Assembly: GCA_023091735.1 (NCBI GenBank)
Contig: JALKBU010000098.1
Span: 22,160 to 86,159 of the forward strand
Origin: Trichomonas tenax
Lineage: Eukaryota > Parabasalia > Trichomonadida > Trichomonadidae
Direction of reading: 5' to 3'
Length of the DNA: 64,000 nucleotides
A program made the position numbers and the translations under genes. A model generated the notes under the pieces. It made no database searches, was not told the origin of the DNA, and was given only the letters and a program-made list of their open reading frames with translations. This document shows positions 29,910 to 39,918 of the stretch, in pieces (position 1 is the stretch's first letter; every line of letters starts with the position of its first letter).

Positions 29910-32840
29910 CTATTGTCTGATTATTTTCAAAGTTTGTATTAATGTTGAAATTTTTTCTTGATCATTATCAAGAAACATTGCTATTCTCTGCATCCAGTTT
30001 TCAGTACTCATGACTCTGTGCCAGAATATTCTTGTGAGAAAGCCAAGAGCGTCTCCTGGATACATTAGACTTGGAAATTCACTGATTGAATAACACAAAT
30101 GTTTAGTAATGCATGCACAGTACCTTGCAATAAGACTCTCTGGTAAACTATCATTTAATTTGATCAGATAATAAATTGCAAATGAATTAAAGAATAATTT
30201 TGATTGTAATGGCAAGAAGTTGAGAATTATTTCGTGTATTTCTTGAGTTAAAACATCACAAGGAGAGATGTAATATATGAAGCACATTAATGCAAGGAAT
30301 TCTTCATAGCTTGTATTGATTTCATCGGATTTCATTATATTAATAAATAATCTGCATAGATGCTCTATTAATGAGGGAATAATACCTGGATTTGATCTAA
30401 TAATAGAAATCATTAATTCGCATACAAAGAGGTTAGAATTTTCTATCTGCATCATGCAATAGTCTGCTAATTGAGATATCAGGTTCGAATCAATCAAATT
30501 ATTGGAAATAAATGCTGAAAATAAGTAAATTGCCAAATGAAAGTTTCCGTTTTCTGTATTAAGTGATTGAAATAAATATGGGATGTATTTTGGTATCAGA
30601 GAAGCTAAATTTTCAAGTTCTTCAATTGAAAAGATAATCATTTCAGCTATTTTTCCATATTTCATTATTAAATCATCCGTAAGAAAATAATTTGTGGATT
30701 GCTTTGATGCAATATCCATGATCGACTCGAAAATTGCAACTCCTTGACCAAAAAATTTGAAGCCTTTGAGAATGCTTAATGAGTCAAACATTAGTTCTAC
30801 GGCTATTTGTTGCTCAATATTTTTTGTTATATATATGAAAACTTGTTTAAATACTTCCTTAAGTTGCATAACATATGATTCATTTTCTTGAAACCTGGAG
30901 AGGAGAACTCGATAGAGCTGGAGAATAACTTGCATTTCTGAAGTATTGTTTTCTAACGAAACTCTGATTGCTGTATCTACTATATTTATTGAATGACCAA
31001 TAATTTCTTCATTTTCAAGAATTTCAATATTAGTAACGACTAAAAGCAAAAACATTCTAAGGCACGTTGAAAAATCCATTTGAGAATAAGGCCCATTAAT
31101 TGCACTTTGATACATTTCAAGTGTATTAGCAAATAATTCGTTTCTATAGTTAGTCACAAATTCTTGTGAAAAAGCATTGATCTTTTCAATCATCATTTCA
31201 AATGAATAGAAAAAGTGTGGATCCTTTGTTGATAAAGCTTGAATCATCACTTCATCGAAATAATCTTTGTGATCTCTGTAAAACTCTTTGGTGTTTGATA
31301 TGCAACACTGAATAAAGTGTAAATATGCATTGACTATGTTAAGATCTATAGTTCCATCAAATTTAACAAATTGACTCAAATAATCAAATATCGCCTGCTT
31401 GTTTTGTGATATAACATCTTTTGTTTTTTGTATCAGTGAGGATAGTATATTGATATAATCAACAATTACACTTGGATTTGATTCATTTTGAATCAAATGA
31501 TTTATTTCATTGAATAATGTTTCAAATATATCATCGGTGTTTCCATTCAAACGAAGAATTATTGCTGGAATAACTGATAATGCCTCAATGATTTGAAGAG
31601 CTGAATGAATCTCTAATAGTTTTTCAATTACATTGAGAAATGGAAATGTATCAACATTTATCTTCAGGTCAAAGAAAATACTCATATACAAATAAATAAC
31701 AGCAATCTTGATATTGATGTCACCCTGATCTAACATGGTAAACAAGCTATCATACAAAACTTGATAATGCTCATCATCAAAAATATCCAATCCATTGTCT
31801 GCCAATAGCCTTATCAAGTATATAGCCATATAATGGCAAGAAATATGTTCGGATATATACATTTCACCAAACTTAGTAAAGACAAGTTCTGCCGCTTGTT
31901 CATTTGGTAATCTCATGATTAGGGAATTAATTGGTTCATTAACACAATCCATGATTTGTTCGCCATATTCTTTTGAAGGATCATACATTTTGACACCTGT
32001 TTGGATTAATAAATCAATAATAACATCAATGTTCTCAATCTCTGCAGTAGGGTTCATTGATAGAAGTATATATAATATTTCACTAAGAACAAGTTTAATA
32101 GTATTTGATGTATCTGTATTCAATTGTTCAAGAATAAAGTTGAATAGTTGATCAATCTTAATTATCTCTATTTGGTTTTGGAAGAAAAGTGATATTTGAT
32201 ACGAAATTGCTTTCAAACACGCTTCATTTCTTTGTGTAACATTATAAATTATACAATCTCCAACAAGTGTTTGTATCTTTGTCATATCCTCATTTGCAGG
32301 GTGTACTGATAAAACTATTGCGTGTATTAATAAGAAAACATACATAAGCATTGTTGGATTTTCAGTTTTTATATTATTTTGAACTAATTCGAAAGCAAGT
32401 CGATAATTTGATGACATATCAAAACTAGGAATGATGTGTAATAAAATTAAGTGCATTGAGTCATTTCTTTGTATCAATTCTTGAATACATTCTAATAATA
32501 ATGGTTGGCAATCGAAGTATTTCGATAAGTTGTTTATAAAATTGAAAGTTAAATATGATAAATTCATCGAAAATGTTATAAAAATAGGTAAGAAAATATT
32601 AAAATATTGCGAAGCTAATTCAGGAGTCATTATTGGCTTAAGTCGATTGAACGAGACATTTAAAAGAATACATGCTTGCTGTTGAATGTATTGATCGCTG
32701 CTTTTTGATAATTCGATTAAAATCAGTACAAAATCTGGATTATCCATGAAGTTAGAAAGTCCAGTCGATGCACTTTGAACAAGTTCACCATCTGTGGACT
32801 GCAAATCATGAAAATACTTCTGGACTAATTCCAAATTCAT
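29910..32840 (-). CDS. importin-beta-family karyopherin (nuclear transport receptor)
   Basis: 976 residues, the usual length for importin-beta-like receptors. The N-terminus MNLELVQKYFHDLQSTD followed by ILLNVSFNRLKPIM fits the importin-beta N-terminal (IBN) region that contacts Ran. The rest is alpha-helical HEAT-repeat sequence without other domains, which is normal for the family. It should carry cargo through nuclear pores under RanGTP control; whether it is an importin or exportin and which cargo it carries cannot be settled. The longer frame was cut back to the ATG at 32840 because family alignments begin at this point; another in-frame ATG lies at 32912. Codon use is AT-rich, suggesting moderate expression. 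Confidence 0.72.
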   Translation of the reverse strand: MNLELVQKYFHDLQSTDGELVQSASTGLSNFMDNPDFVLILIELSKSSDQYIQQQACILLNVSFNRLKPIMTPELASQYFNIFLPIFITFSMNLSYLTFNFINNLSKYFDCQPLLLECIQELIQRNDSMHLILLHIIPSFDMSSNYRLAFELVQNNIKTENPTMLMYVFLLIHAIVLSVHPANEDMTKIQTLVGDCIIYNVTQRNEACLKAISYQISLFFQNQIEIIKIDQLFNFILEQLNTDTSNTIKLVLSEILYILLSMNPTAEIENIDVIIDLLIQTGVKMYDPSKEYGEQIMDCVNEPINSLIMRLPNEQAAELVFTKFGEMYISEHISCHYMAIYLIRLLADNGLDIFDDEHYQVLYDSLFTMLDQGDINIKIAVIYLYMSIFFDLKINVDTFPFLNVIEKLLEIHSALQIIEALSVIPAIILRLNGNTDDIFETLFNEINHLIQNESNPSVIVDYINILSSLIQKTKDVISQNKQAIFDYLSQFVKFDGTIDLNIVNAYLHFIQCCISNTKEFYRDHKDYFDEVMIQALSTKDPHFFYSFEMMIEKINAFSQEFVTNYRNELFANTLEMYQSAINGPYSQMDFSTCLRMFLLLVVTNIEILENEEIIGHSINIVDTAIRVSLENNTSEMQVILQLYRVLLSRFQENESYVMQLKEVFKQVFIYITKNIEQQIAVELMFDSLSILKGFKFFGQGVAIFESIMDIASKQSTNYFLTDDLIMKYGKIAEMIIFSIEELENLASLIPKYIPYLFQSLNTENGNFHLAIYLFSAFISNNLIDSNLISQLADYCMMQIENSNLFVCELMISIIRSNPGIIPSLIEHLCRLFINIMKSDEINTSYEEFLALMCFIYYISPCDVLTQEIHEIILNFLPLQSKLFFNSFAIYYLIKLNDSLPESLIARYCACITKHLCYSISEFPSLMYPGDALGFLTRIFWHRVMSTENWMQRIAMFLDNDQEKISTLIQTLKIIRQ

Positions 32841-32852
32841 TTTGCTGGAAAA

Positions 32853-32926
32853 TATGCCACGTAAAATATTACATGGTAGAAAATGATAAAATATGTCATG
32901 TAAAACTTTCATTTGACATAATTTTT
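32853..32926. promoter_or_regulatory. cluster of TGTCATGTAAA-type words before the importin gene
   Basis: TGCCACGTAAAAT (32855), ATGTCATGTAAAAC (about 32893) and TTTGACATAATTTT (about 32911) lie within 70 bp upstream of the ATG at 32840. Steps are about 38 and 18 bp, consistent with multiples of 19. The word also falls inside the longer open frame, another reason to prefer the downstream start. Confidence 0.45.
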
Positions 32927-33388
32927 TCAATTCTTATTGAAATTAGAAAAGTGCTTTTCCGATACTTTTCAATTCAATTTTATCTAAAAACAGAATTTAA
33001 AATAGGTGCAATAAATAAAGTTAAAATTGATCAAAATTTCCATATGCTTTCGTTCCAGTAAAAGTGTAATAAATAGACATTTTCAATTCAAAATTCTTTA
33101 GAATCAAATTTATGAAATTTTCACAACAATAAGATTTCATATCGAATATGGTTTGTAAATAATTTTATTTGACAAATTGGATATTTACGTGACAAAAATA
33201 TTTGTAAATTTGAGCGTGGCAAAAACAGTAACTTTTCCCAAAATCCGTTAATTTTCCACAAAATATGTCCATCATCTATTGTTGAACTCGAAAATGCATT
33301 AAAAATGAAAGGAATATCGTTTTTGCGGTTCTCATAATTGAGCGAGACGATGAAGACGGTTGAAGCGAAAAAAAATTAAAAATATCGC
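32927..33388. promoter_or_regulatory. divergent spacer with a second TTGAC cluster
   Basis: Lies between the importin and CAX genes. TTTGACAAATTGG (33168), ACGTGACAAAAATA (33187) and ATTTGAGCGTGGC (33209) are spaced 20-21 bp. TCATA at 33332-33336, 55 bases before the CAX ATG, fits the initiator consensus. No gene present. Confidence 0.4.
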
Positions 33389-35224
33389 ATGGCTGAAACA
33401 CCCGGCGATAATGTAAAGCTCGATGAGCGTCCTTTAGTCCCGAAGGTTCTAGAAGCCGACGACAGGCCGCTTGTCTTCGGTGTACGTCCAGCTTCCTACA
33501 ACAGAAAGCATTTCGTAACACCAGCGATCAGCTTTGACCATCTAAGCTACGTCAGCTTCCAGAACATCCTCTGGACACTCCTTTGTGGCTGGTGGGTCTC
33601 CCTCTTCATCCTTATCACAGCTTTATTACTTATTATTACAGGTTTCGGTTACAAGATTGGTATCAGACTGTTTGGATTGGCCAAATTCGTTTTCTACCCG
33701 TTCGGAAGATACGCATATCTCGACAATAGCGAAAAACCAAACATGTTAGGAAGAATTTTATTCTATCTTTTCGCATCCATTTTCATTGCCATCCCTCTCA
33801 TGCTGTCAATGACTCTCTCCTGGGAACTCATTTTCTACATCCCAATGGCCAAATTCTTGACACGTGTCATGTCACAGACATTTACAAACATCTGGCGCCT
33901 GAAATTTGCACGTCTGAAGCACCACAATGCTAAGTCCGGACGTCTTCCAGTCATTTTGACATACAGCTCCGGCTCATTCCTTTATTTCAAATTCTCTTTC
34001 TTCGGAATGGACGTTCCATACATCAACCTTTGGCCGTTCATCATCGCTACAGCTTATATTGGCTATGGTGCCTCTGAGCACGTCAAAGAGCACAACGCCG
34101 TTCTTTTCACATTTATCACCATCCTTGCAACAATCCCTTGCATGTATGTCATCGGCGTTTGCACAGAAATCATCTCCGGCCGCTGCGGACTCGTTCTCGG
34201 TTCCCTCATCAACGCTGGTTTCACCGGTTTAGTCGAACTCATTCTTTTCTACTTCTCTATCAAGAAGGGACTCGGACAGGTCGTTCAGTCCGCCGTCACA
34301 GGAGCTTTCCTCATGAACCTTCTCGTCATTCCAGGTCTCTCAATGTTCGCTGCCGGTATCAAGTGGAAGGAAGTCAAACTTAATAGGGCTGTCCAGTCAG
34401 TCTCTGGCACATTCTTGTTCCTCGCTATCATCGCTGTCTTCTTCCCAGCTGTCTTCTTCAACATCTATCATCGTCCAAATCTGGTCTGCAAGGAATGCAA
34501 TGGCCAGCAGGGCGTTTTCAACGTTAGAGCGGATTCTGGCCTCAACTGCACACAATGCAGCATGCAAAATCCATCCGTTCTCGATTTTGATCCAGTTTAC
34601 AAGACAATGGCCAAGCCATTGATGTACACAACATCAGTCTTGATGCCAATCGTGTACGGCGTCGGTCTCTTCTTCTCACTTCACACACACAAGTACATTT
34701 ATGATCAATTCGAAGAGGAACAGCGTGGTGAAGATTCTGTTGAAACAATGTCAACATGGATCTGCGTTGTTGTCCTTCTCGTCTCCTGTGTCATCTTCTC
34801 TATCGTCTGTGAAATCGTTACTGATGTTATGCCACCAGCTATCGACCAAATGCACTTAACAGAGCGCTTCGTCGGTCTCGTCTTCTACACAATGATTCCT
34901 GCTGTTGCTGAATTCATGAATGCTATCAGATTTGCTCTCGAAGGCAACATGGGTCTTTCTCTTGAAATTGGTAACCAAGGAGCTATGGTCGTCTCTTTGA
35001 TCCAGATGCCAGCTCTCGTTCTCATTTCCGCAATCATCGGAAATAAGACAATTGATGGATCTTTCACACTCATGTTTGAAATGATTGATGTCTTCGCTGT
35101 CATTATCTCTGTCCTTCTTAGGAACTTCATGCTTATGGAGAATTCCATCAACTACTTCACTGGTTTCGCATTCTTAGTCATCTTCACGCTTATCGCTGTC
35201 GTTTACTACTTCGACCCGTATTAA
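33389..35224 (+). CDS. CAX-type cation/proton exchanger with N-terminal YccF-like domain
   Basis: 611 residues and about eleven to thirteen membrane segments. Residues about 55-115 resemble the YccF (DUF307) module: two hydrophobic helices with ITGFGYKIGIRLFGLAKF and FYPFGR. The rest is a Ca2+/cation antiporter. The first exchanger repeat has GLVELILFYFSIKKGLGQVVQSAVTG split around E283; the second has AVAEFMNAIRFALEGNMGLSLEIG around residue 507. Each repeat keeps the membrane-embedded Glu, although the usual GNxxE is changed to TGLVE and VAE. A cysteine pattern CKEC...CTQC lies in a central loop near 370-395. YccF plus CAX is the layout of fungal Vnx1-type proteins, which move monovalent cations as well. 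Likely role: proton-driven Ca2+ or Na+/K+ loading of an acidic organelle. Codon use points to good expression. Confidence 0.82.
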   Translation: MAETPGDNVKLDERPLVPKVLEADDRPLVFGVRPASYNRKHFVTPAISFDHLSYVSFQNILWTLLCGWWVSLFILITALLLIITGFGYKIGIRLFGLAKFVFYPFGRYAYLDNSEKPNMLGRILFYLFASIFIAIPLMLSMTLSWELIFYIPMAKFLTRVMSQTFTNIWRLKFARLKHHNAKSGRLPVILTYSSGSFLYFKFSFFGMDVPYINLWPFIIATAYIGYGASEHVKEHNAVLFTFITILATIPCMYVIGVCTEIISGRCGLVLGSLINAGFTGLVELILFYFSIKKGLGQVVQSAVTGAFLMNLLVIPGLSMFAAGIKWKEVKLNRAVQSVSGTFLFLAIIAVFFPAVFFNIYHRPNLVCKECNGQQGVFNVRADSGLNCTQCSMQNPSVLDFDPVYKTMAKPLMYTTSVLMPIVYGVGLFFSLHTHKYIYDQFEEEQRGEDSVETMSTWICVVVLLVSCVIFSIVCEIVTDVMPPAIDQMHLTERFVGLVFYTMIPAVAEFMNAIRFALEGNMGLSLEIGNQGAMVVSLIQMPALVLISAIIGNKTIDGSFTLMFEMIDVFAVIISVLLRNFMLMENSINYFTGFAFLVIFTLIAVVYYFDPY

Positions 35225-35655
35225 GCTCAGGTTTTTATATATTTCTATCTTTTCAATTTTGATCGACTTTCGCAATTTCAAAATTGTGCAAATGTTAATC
35301 ATTTTAAAAATAAACAAATAGTTGATAAAGCAATACAAAAGATCATATTTACATTCCTCAAAAATTATAAAAATATCAAATTGATTTTCATTTCATAAGA
35401 GCAAAGATATAAAGAGCAGAAGTGTTTTTAAGCATATGCACATAATGTTAATTAAAGTAAAGTCAAAAATGAAGGAAATTATATAGCAAAAATTGTCAAA
35501 TTTTCTATTAAAATTAGGAAATTTGCTTGATCAGATATGATTTCCAACATTTTAAATAATAAAATCGATTTAATATTGGGTATAGAATGCAAATAACAAT
35601 AAATCACAAATTCGATATTTTTTTCGAAAATTTTCAAAAAAATATTTTTGTCCCA
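35225..35655. other. intergenic spacer before the exportin gene
   Basis: No separate gene. TCACA at 35604-35608 fits the initiator consensus and lies about 50 bases before the ATG at 35656, which is why the first in-frame ATG at 35587 is not used. Confidence 0.45.
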
Positions 35656-38600
35656 ATGCAAGAAAAAGAATTAATGAATTTTTATGAAGCGAAGGCAGAA
35701 CAGGCATTCGGTTCAGCGTCAACTTATGATACTGAGCTTACTGAGTTTTGCGCAAATCCCGAAAATATCGAGTTTTTCAGAAAAGCATTAGATTTGCCAA
35801 ATAGAAGACCGAAATTTTATCAATGTATGTCATTCGCGTTAAAAGAAACAGTTCCCCGCGAATGCACGAAGTGGGAAAAAAATATAAATCATCAAGTCAT
35901 AAATTGGGTTCTCGAAAAATTCAGATCTGTTGAACTCGACGATTACGTTTCTTCTAACCTTGCGATTATTATCTCAAAAATTATGACAACAGCTTTGGCT
36001 GCTTACGAAGATGTAAATACGATTATTATGCAAGACATTTCATCGCTATTTGATCAATCCCCTATACAAACAGTGCTCGGACTTAAGATTTTCATCAACA
36101 TTTATAACGATATAGATGAGAAAAATTGTATTTGCAGAGATTTCTTTACAACACGCTTCAGTGAAGCTATGTTCAGCATCGCTTTAACGAAAGCTTCACA
36201 GTTCTCACAGTTAAAAGTTATAAATTACGAAATGGCAAAAAATTTGTTAAAAACAGCTCTTGAATGCTGCAGAATCATTTTAAGCACGCCAGCAAAACGC
36301 AATGACAAATCTAAGACATCTGTTAACGATACTTGCCAACTTCCAATAAAAATGAATGAAATCGTTTCTCGACCAGAAACTCTCATTACTCTCTTCGAAA
36401 TATACAAAGAAGTACTTCCAGACGTTAAGGCAATCAATCCTGTTGTATTGGAAGCACATAATTGCATTCAAAAACTTTGCTTAGTTGCAACATCAAACTT
36501 CAAACCTAATTTAACAGAGTTCCTACGTGTTCTCACAACAGAAGTCAATTCTATCATTGGCGATAACTGGGGTGCTGAGATAGAGCCAGTTGATCACATA
36601 TCAAGCATTCTTTTTGCTGCAAGTCCGAAATTCACAATGAGAGATATGCCAAATCTTCTTAACTTCGAAGAATTCATCACAAGGTTTTCTCAGGCAACAG
36701 TCTCAATGCTGGTGAATGGAAATTATCCATTTGATAATGAAATATACTTGAAATTCGAGGGAAGCTTAGGATTTGCTGCGAAACTGTTTTCCACAGCGAA
36801 AGCAGGCACAGGATTTCCACAATTTGTCGAAGCTTTGGCTGGATGTGTTGCCCCAATTTGCCTTCAGTTCCTTGAATGGATAGCAAATGCCGACTTTCGG
36901 AGTCAAATAGACATCACAAACATTAATATTGCAAGCCACGTTCAGGTATTAATCGCTTCAGATCCTGTTCAAATCTCAGGCTTGATTATACGCAACATCA
37001 TGCACTTCACAGAAATGATAAAGAACAGAGCACAAGTTCCACCACAGGAGATACAAAAGGCTGAAATCAAACTTGCTCTTTTCATATCGATCATTGCAAG
37101 ATGCTTAGTCAACTCTCTTCCAGCCCAGAATAACATTTCCGAATCTAATTATCACATTCATCTGTTTTCTACAGCGATGAATGTCATCCATGAATCAGTT
37201 TCATGGCTCCAAGAAGGAGAAAGATATCCTTCTCTCGAGTTTATTATAATATCGTTCATCAGCAGTTTCTGCGATAACCCCAACTTCTCGCGTATGTCAA
37301 AGCTTCAGCAGATTTTCTTCCAGATGCTCACTGCCATCGGTTGCCCAATAAATACAAAAGATGCAGCTTCAGATTTGATGGCCAGTCGTTTGTATGTGAC
37401 ATTCCAATGCTATGGAAACGCTGGAAATCATATCGAAGACAAACTCATCAATGAAGCAATCAGAGCGATGTCAATTCTCTCACGCAGCCAGAGCCAACTT
37501 GAAGTATTCGTTAATAACTCGAATGAAGCAAACTTCCCATTCCAGCAAACAATGAGACGCGCTCGTTATCTGTTTTATCAGAAGCTTGTTTCTATTTTGT
37601 ATGAAGCTGATTTGACAGAAGGTATTGTTGCTTTGTTGAGATCAGTCGAAAGCCGCAAAGAATCTCCAGTCAATGAGGATATTGTTAATGGACTCGCAAT
37701 TGATATCAGAGGTTTGTTTATGGCCGCTAAGAATGACAAATTATGGGGAATCTTGTTTGATTGGTTCTTCAACGCTTATCTCCAATTGTTTGTTGATGTT
37801 ACACCAGATCTGCTCAAGAATCCTCCAATAATATACCAGATTCTTAAAATGTTTTCCATCATTGTCCAACAGAACAGCGGAAACAAGAAGATATCATTCC
37901 CTCCATCATCAGCACGCGGCAACATTTTGTTCGAAAAAGTTGTTCAAATCCTTAACCCTGTTTTGCAATTCGCAACAAACCAATTTGATGATGATAGAAT
38001 TCCTCTCAAACTCGTCTGCTATTGCGCAAGAGTCTTCTTAAGGATGGTTGAAGGTGGATATGTTTGCATTGATGCTTTCAAAGTTTATGGATTGTCAACA
38101 TTTACAGATACTCTCGGATCCTTCTTTAATCTCATTAGCTCCGAAAGATTTATGCCAATCCTCTTCTCATATACCCAATACATCAAAGACATTGCACAGC
38201 TTTTCCATGAGATTTGTTCCAAGCAGCTGAATACAATAACAGCTGCTCCAGGAATTATTGTTCTAATTGTTGATTTCTGCATCAATATATTGACAAGTGA
38301 AAATATATCCGACTGCAGAGATACTTGCTATTACATTCTTAAGGATATCGCACGCTATATAGTTGATGAGACATACATGGATAAAGAAGTTAACGAGGAT
38401 ATCAAGATCATCTGCCTCAAGGCAACTCGCGTTCTCTGGAATATGATTTTTGGAGGTCCAGGAACAATGAAACCAGATTCAATTCTTCTGATTGCTGATC
38501 CACTTAAGCTCTTCCTCATCTTATATAGTGATACGATCGAAGAGGCGCTTGAAGCAATCAACAACTCATTATCGGATGACAGAAAAGTTGCTTTCGAACT

Positions 38601-38739
38601 CAAGAGAGCTGAGTTCACAACAAATATTATGGATGAACTTGATGATGAAAGAGTCAGTTTGTCACCACGTCTTCAGAAGCTTACCAAATTTATACAGAGT
38701 GTTGGAGTGAAGGTTATCATTCCTTTCCAAACAGAATAA
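35656..38739 (+). CDS. exportin-7/RanBP16-like karyopherin
   Basis: 1027 residues, matching exportin-7 (about 1087) and exportin-4. The sequence is all-helical with no other domain. Resemblance to exportin-7 is spread along the N-terminal third: LTEFCANPENIEFFRKAL, then NPVVLEAHNCIQKLCLVATS and FLRVLTTEVNSIIG where exportin-7 has the SCLVQIASVRRSLF and HLVDGVKRIL segments. It probably binds RanGTP and moves folded proteins across the nuclear envelope. The family placement comes from remembered family features and is moderately sure; a generic importin-beta relative is the alternative. With the minus-strand karyopherin at 29.9-32.8 kb it flanks the CAX gene. The frame opens 23 codons earlier at an ATG that precedes the probable initiator. 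Confidence 0.65.
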   Translation: MQEKELMNFYEAKAEQAFGSASTYDTELTEFCANPENIEFFRKALDLPNRRPKFYQCMSFALKETVPRECTKWEKNINHQVINWVLEKFRSVELDDYVSSNLAIIISKIMTTALAAYEDVNTIIMQDISSLFDQSPIQTVLGLKIFINIYNDIDEKNCICRDFFTTRFSEAMFSIALTKASQFSQLKVINYEMAKNLLKTALECCRIILSTPAKRNDKSKTSVNDTCQLPIKMNEIVSRPETLITLFEIYKEVLPDVKAINPVVLEAHNCIQKLCLVATSNFKPNLTEFLRVLTTEVNSIIGDNWGAEIEPVDHISSILFAASPKFTMRDMPNLLNFEEFITRFSQATVSMLVNGNYPFDNEIYLKFEGSLGFAAKLFSTAKAGTGFPQFVEALAGCVAPICLQFLEWIANADFRSQIDITNINIASHVQVLIASDPVQISGLIIRNIMHFTEMIKNRAQVPPQEIQKAEIKLALFISIIARCLVNSLPAQNNISESNYHIHLFSTAMNVIHESVSWLQEGERYPSLEFIIISFISSFCDNPNFSRMSKLQQIFFQMLTAIGCPINTKDAASDLMASRLYVTFQCYGNAGNHIEDKLINEAIRAMSILSRSQSQLEVFVNNSNEANFPFQQTMRRARYLFYQKLVSILYEADLTEGIVALLRSVESRKESPVNEDIVNGLAIDIRGLFMAAKNDKLWGILFDWFFNAYLQLFVDVTPDLLKNPPIIYQILKMFSIIVQQNSGNKKISFPPSSARGNILFEKVVQILNPVLQFATNQFDDDRIPLKLVCYCARVFLRMVEGGYVCIDAFKVYGLSTFTDTLGSFFNLISSERFMPILFSYTQYIKDIAQLFHEICSKQLNTITAAPGIIVLIVDFCINILTSENISDCRDTCYYILKDIARYIVDETYMDKEVNEDIKIICLKATRVLWNMIFGGPGTMKPDSILLIADPLKLFLILYSDTIEEALEAINNSLSDDRKVAFELKRAEFTTNIMDELDDERVSLSPRLQKLTKFIQSVGVKVIIPFQTE

Positions 38740-38785
38740 TAGAGATATGTTATAAATATATAAATTTTAAAATCAATCAAAGATA

Positions 38786-38861
38786 TTTTTACTTGTCAGA
38801 TATCCAATTTACACATCAAATAATATTTACATATCATTTTTTAGTTTATATGTCAAAATCA
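38786..38861. promoter_or_regulatory. four-unit TTTACATGTCAA array, 18-20 bp period
   Basis: Words start at about 38788 (TTTACTTGTCAGA), 38808 (TTTACACATCAAA), 38826 (TTTACATATCATT) and 38845 (TTTATATGTCAAAA). The steps are 20, 18 and 19 bp. This is the reverse orientation of the TTGACATGTAAA word. The array ends nine bases before the chromo-shadow gene's ATG and merges with its initiator. Confidence 0.6.
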
Positions 38862-38863
38862 TT
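38859..38863 (+). promoter_or_regulatory. initiator (Inr, TCATT) of the chromo-shadow gene
   Basis: TCATTTTTTAAATG: the A of TCATT is nine bases before the ATG at 38870. It overlaps the last unit of the upstream array. Confidence 0.65.
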
Positions 38864-38869
38864 TTTTAA

Positions 38870-39151
38870 ATGAATATTAACTTTTCATTTGACAAAGTTG
38901 ACACTTGGGCACCTCCAGACCCGAGCGAATACACAGCACCGGAAATGACAGAGCATTTCGACGCGTTTTTGCCAAATAGATCGGGTTTCGAAATAAATAA
39001 AATTGTTGATATCAAAAAAGAAGACGAAAATATCATGCTTGCAGTCCAAATACCGAATGAAATCGAAATAAAGTGGATTGACATCAATTTATTAAGGGTA
39101 ATGTGTCCAACTGAAGTTGCTCGTTTTCTTGCGGACAAATACCTTGTTTGA
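38870..39151 (+). CDS. stand-alone chromo-shadow-domain protein (HP1-like C-terminus)
   Basis: 93 residues. Residues about 40-93 follow the chromo-shadow domain of HP1: INKIVDIKKEDENIMLAVQI for the first strands, IEIKWIDINLLRVMCP for the WxDxxLxxxKCP-like segment, and TEVARFLADKYLV for the closing helix, where HP1 has VVISFYEERL. The first 38 residues are acidic and aromatic but contain no chromodomain aromatic cage. In HP1 the shadow domain dimerises and binds PxVxL peptides, so this small protein may be a dimeric adaptor without histone-reading ability. The start is well supported by an initiator at nine bases. It could also be a degenerate chromodomain; the CP-x-V-x-x-F pattern favours the shadow type. 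Confidence 0.6.
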   Translation: MNINFSFDKVDTWAPPDPSEYTAPEMTEHFDAFLPNRSGFEINKIVDIKKEDENIMLAVQIPNEIEIKWIDINLLRVMCPTEVARFLADKYLV

Positions 39152-39392
39152 TCAGTTTCTTTTCAGCTGCTCCCAATGTTCTGTTATGGCTATCAATATT
39201 ACGCTTGTTATTTATTAAAATGAACTATATAGTCTACTTCAGTGTGACATTATGAACAATAATATAAAACTTCAAAATCTTGTTTTTACCAAATTTACAT
39301 ATTATATATTGCATATGTATAATTTTTTTTTGAATATATTTTCATATTACAACTTCATACTGAAATTGGAAACACAAAATAACCATTAGAAC
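39152..39392. other. intergenic, nothing recognised
   Basis: AT-rich sequence downstream of the chromo-shadow gene without open frames or repeats of note. Confidence 0.4.
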
Positions 39393-39832
39393 ATATTAAT
39401 AGCGTATAATTAAGAGAATGATTATTACAAATCAATCGATGAAAAAAATCTTTCATTTAGACTCTCTTATCAAATACATGCACGTAAAAATTCTCTGAGA
39501 ACATATTGATCATTCACTTAATCAATCTTTCATTAATATTCAATCTTTTTGATAATTATATTCTATTCAAGGACTAATAGCTATACAGCAAAAATAAAAA
39601 TTGCAAGGAAATATATTGGTAATGCAAAGGCTAATCAAATCATTAAACATCAATCTTCATAAGAAATATATTCGATTTAAAGGCCAATAGTGATATGCTA
39701 AAAACAGGATAAAGTTTGAAGCATATTGGTAATATTCGCAACTGATCAATCTCAAATAAAAATATTCATTGAAAAAATATGCTTCAAAAAGGCCAAATTT
39801 CGAAGAAAATAGACTCTCTAGGCTAAGTATAT
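39393..39832. repeat. four-unit tandem repeat, 110-bp period, upstream of eS6
   Basis: The anchor word ATATTRRT begins at 39393, 39503, 39613 and 39723, exactly 110 bp apart. Around it, units share CTAATCAA-like, TTCTATTCAAGGACTAATAG/TTCGATTTAAAGGCCAATAG and TTGCAAGGAA/TTTGAAGCAT stretches. The units are strongly diverged but the spacing has been kept. The array ends about 85 bp before the eS6 start. Confidence 0.6.
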
Positions 39833-39918
39833 AACAAATTTAACAATAAAAAACAAAAATGTTTTCGTGATGGTCGAACTTTAAATTGAATTACTCTGTC
39901 CGAATGTCTTTTTTCTAA

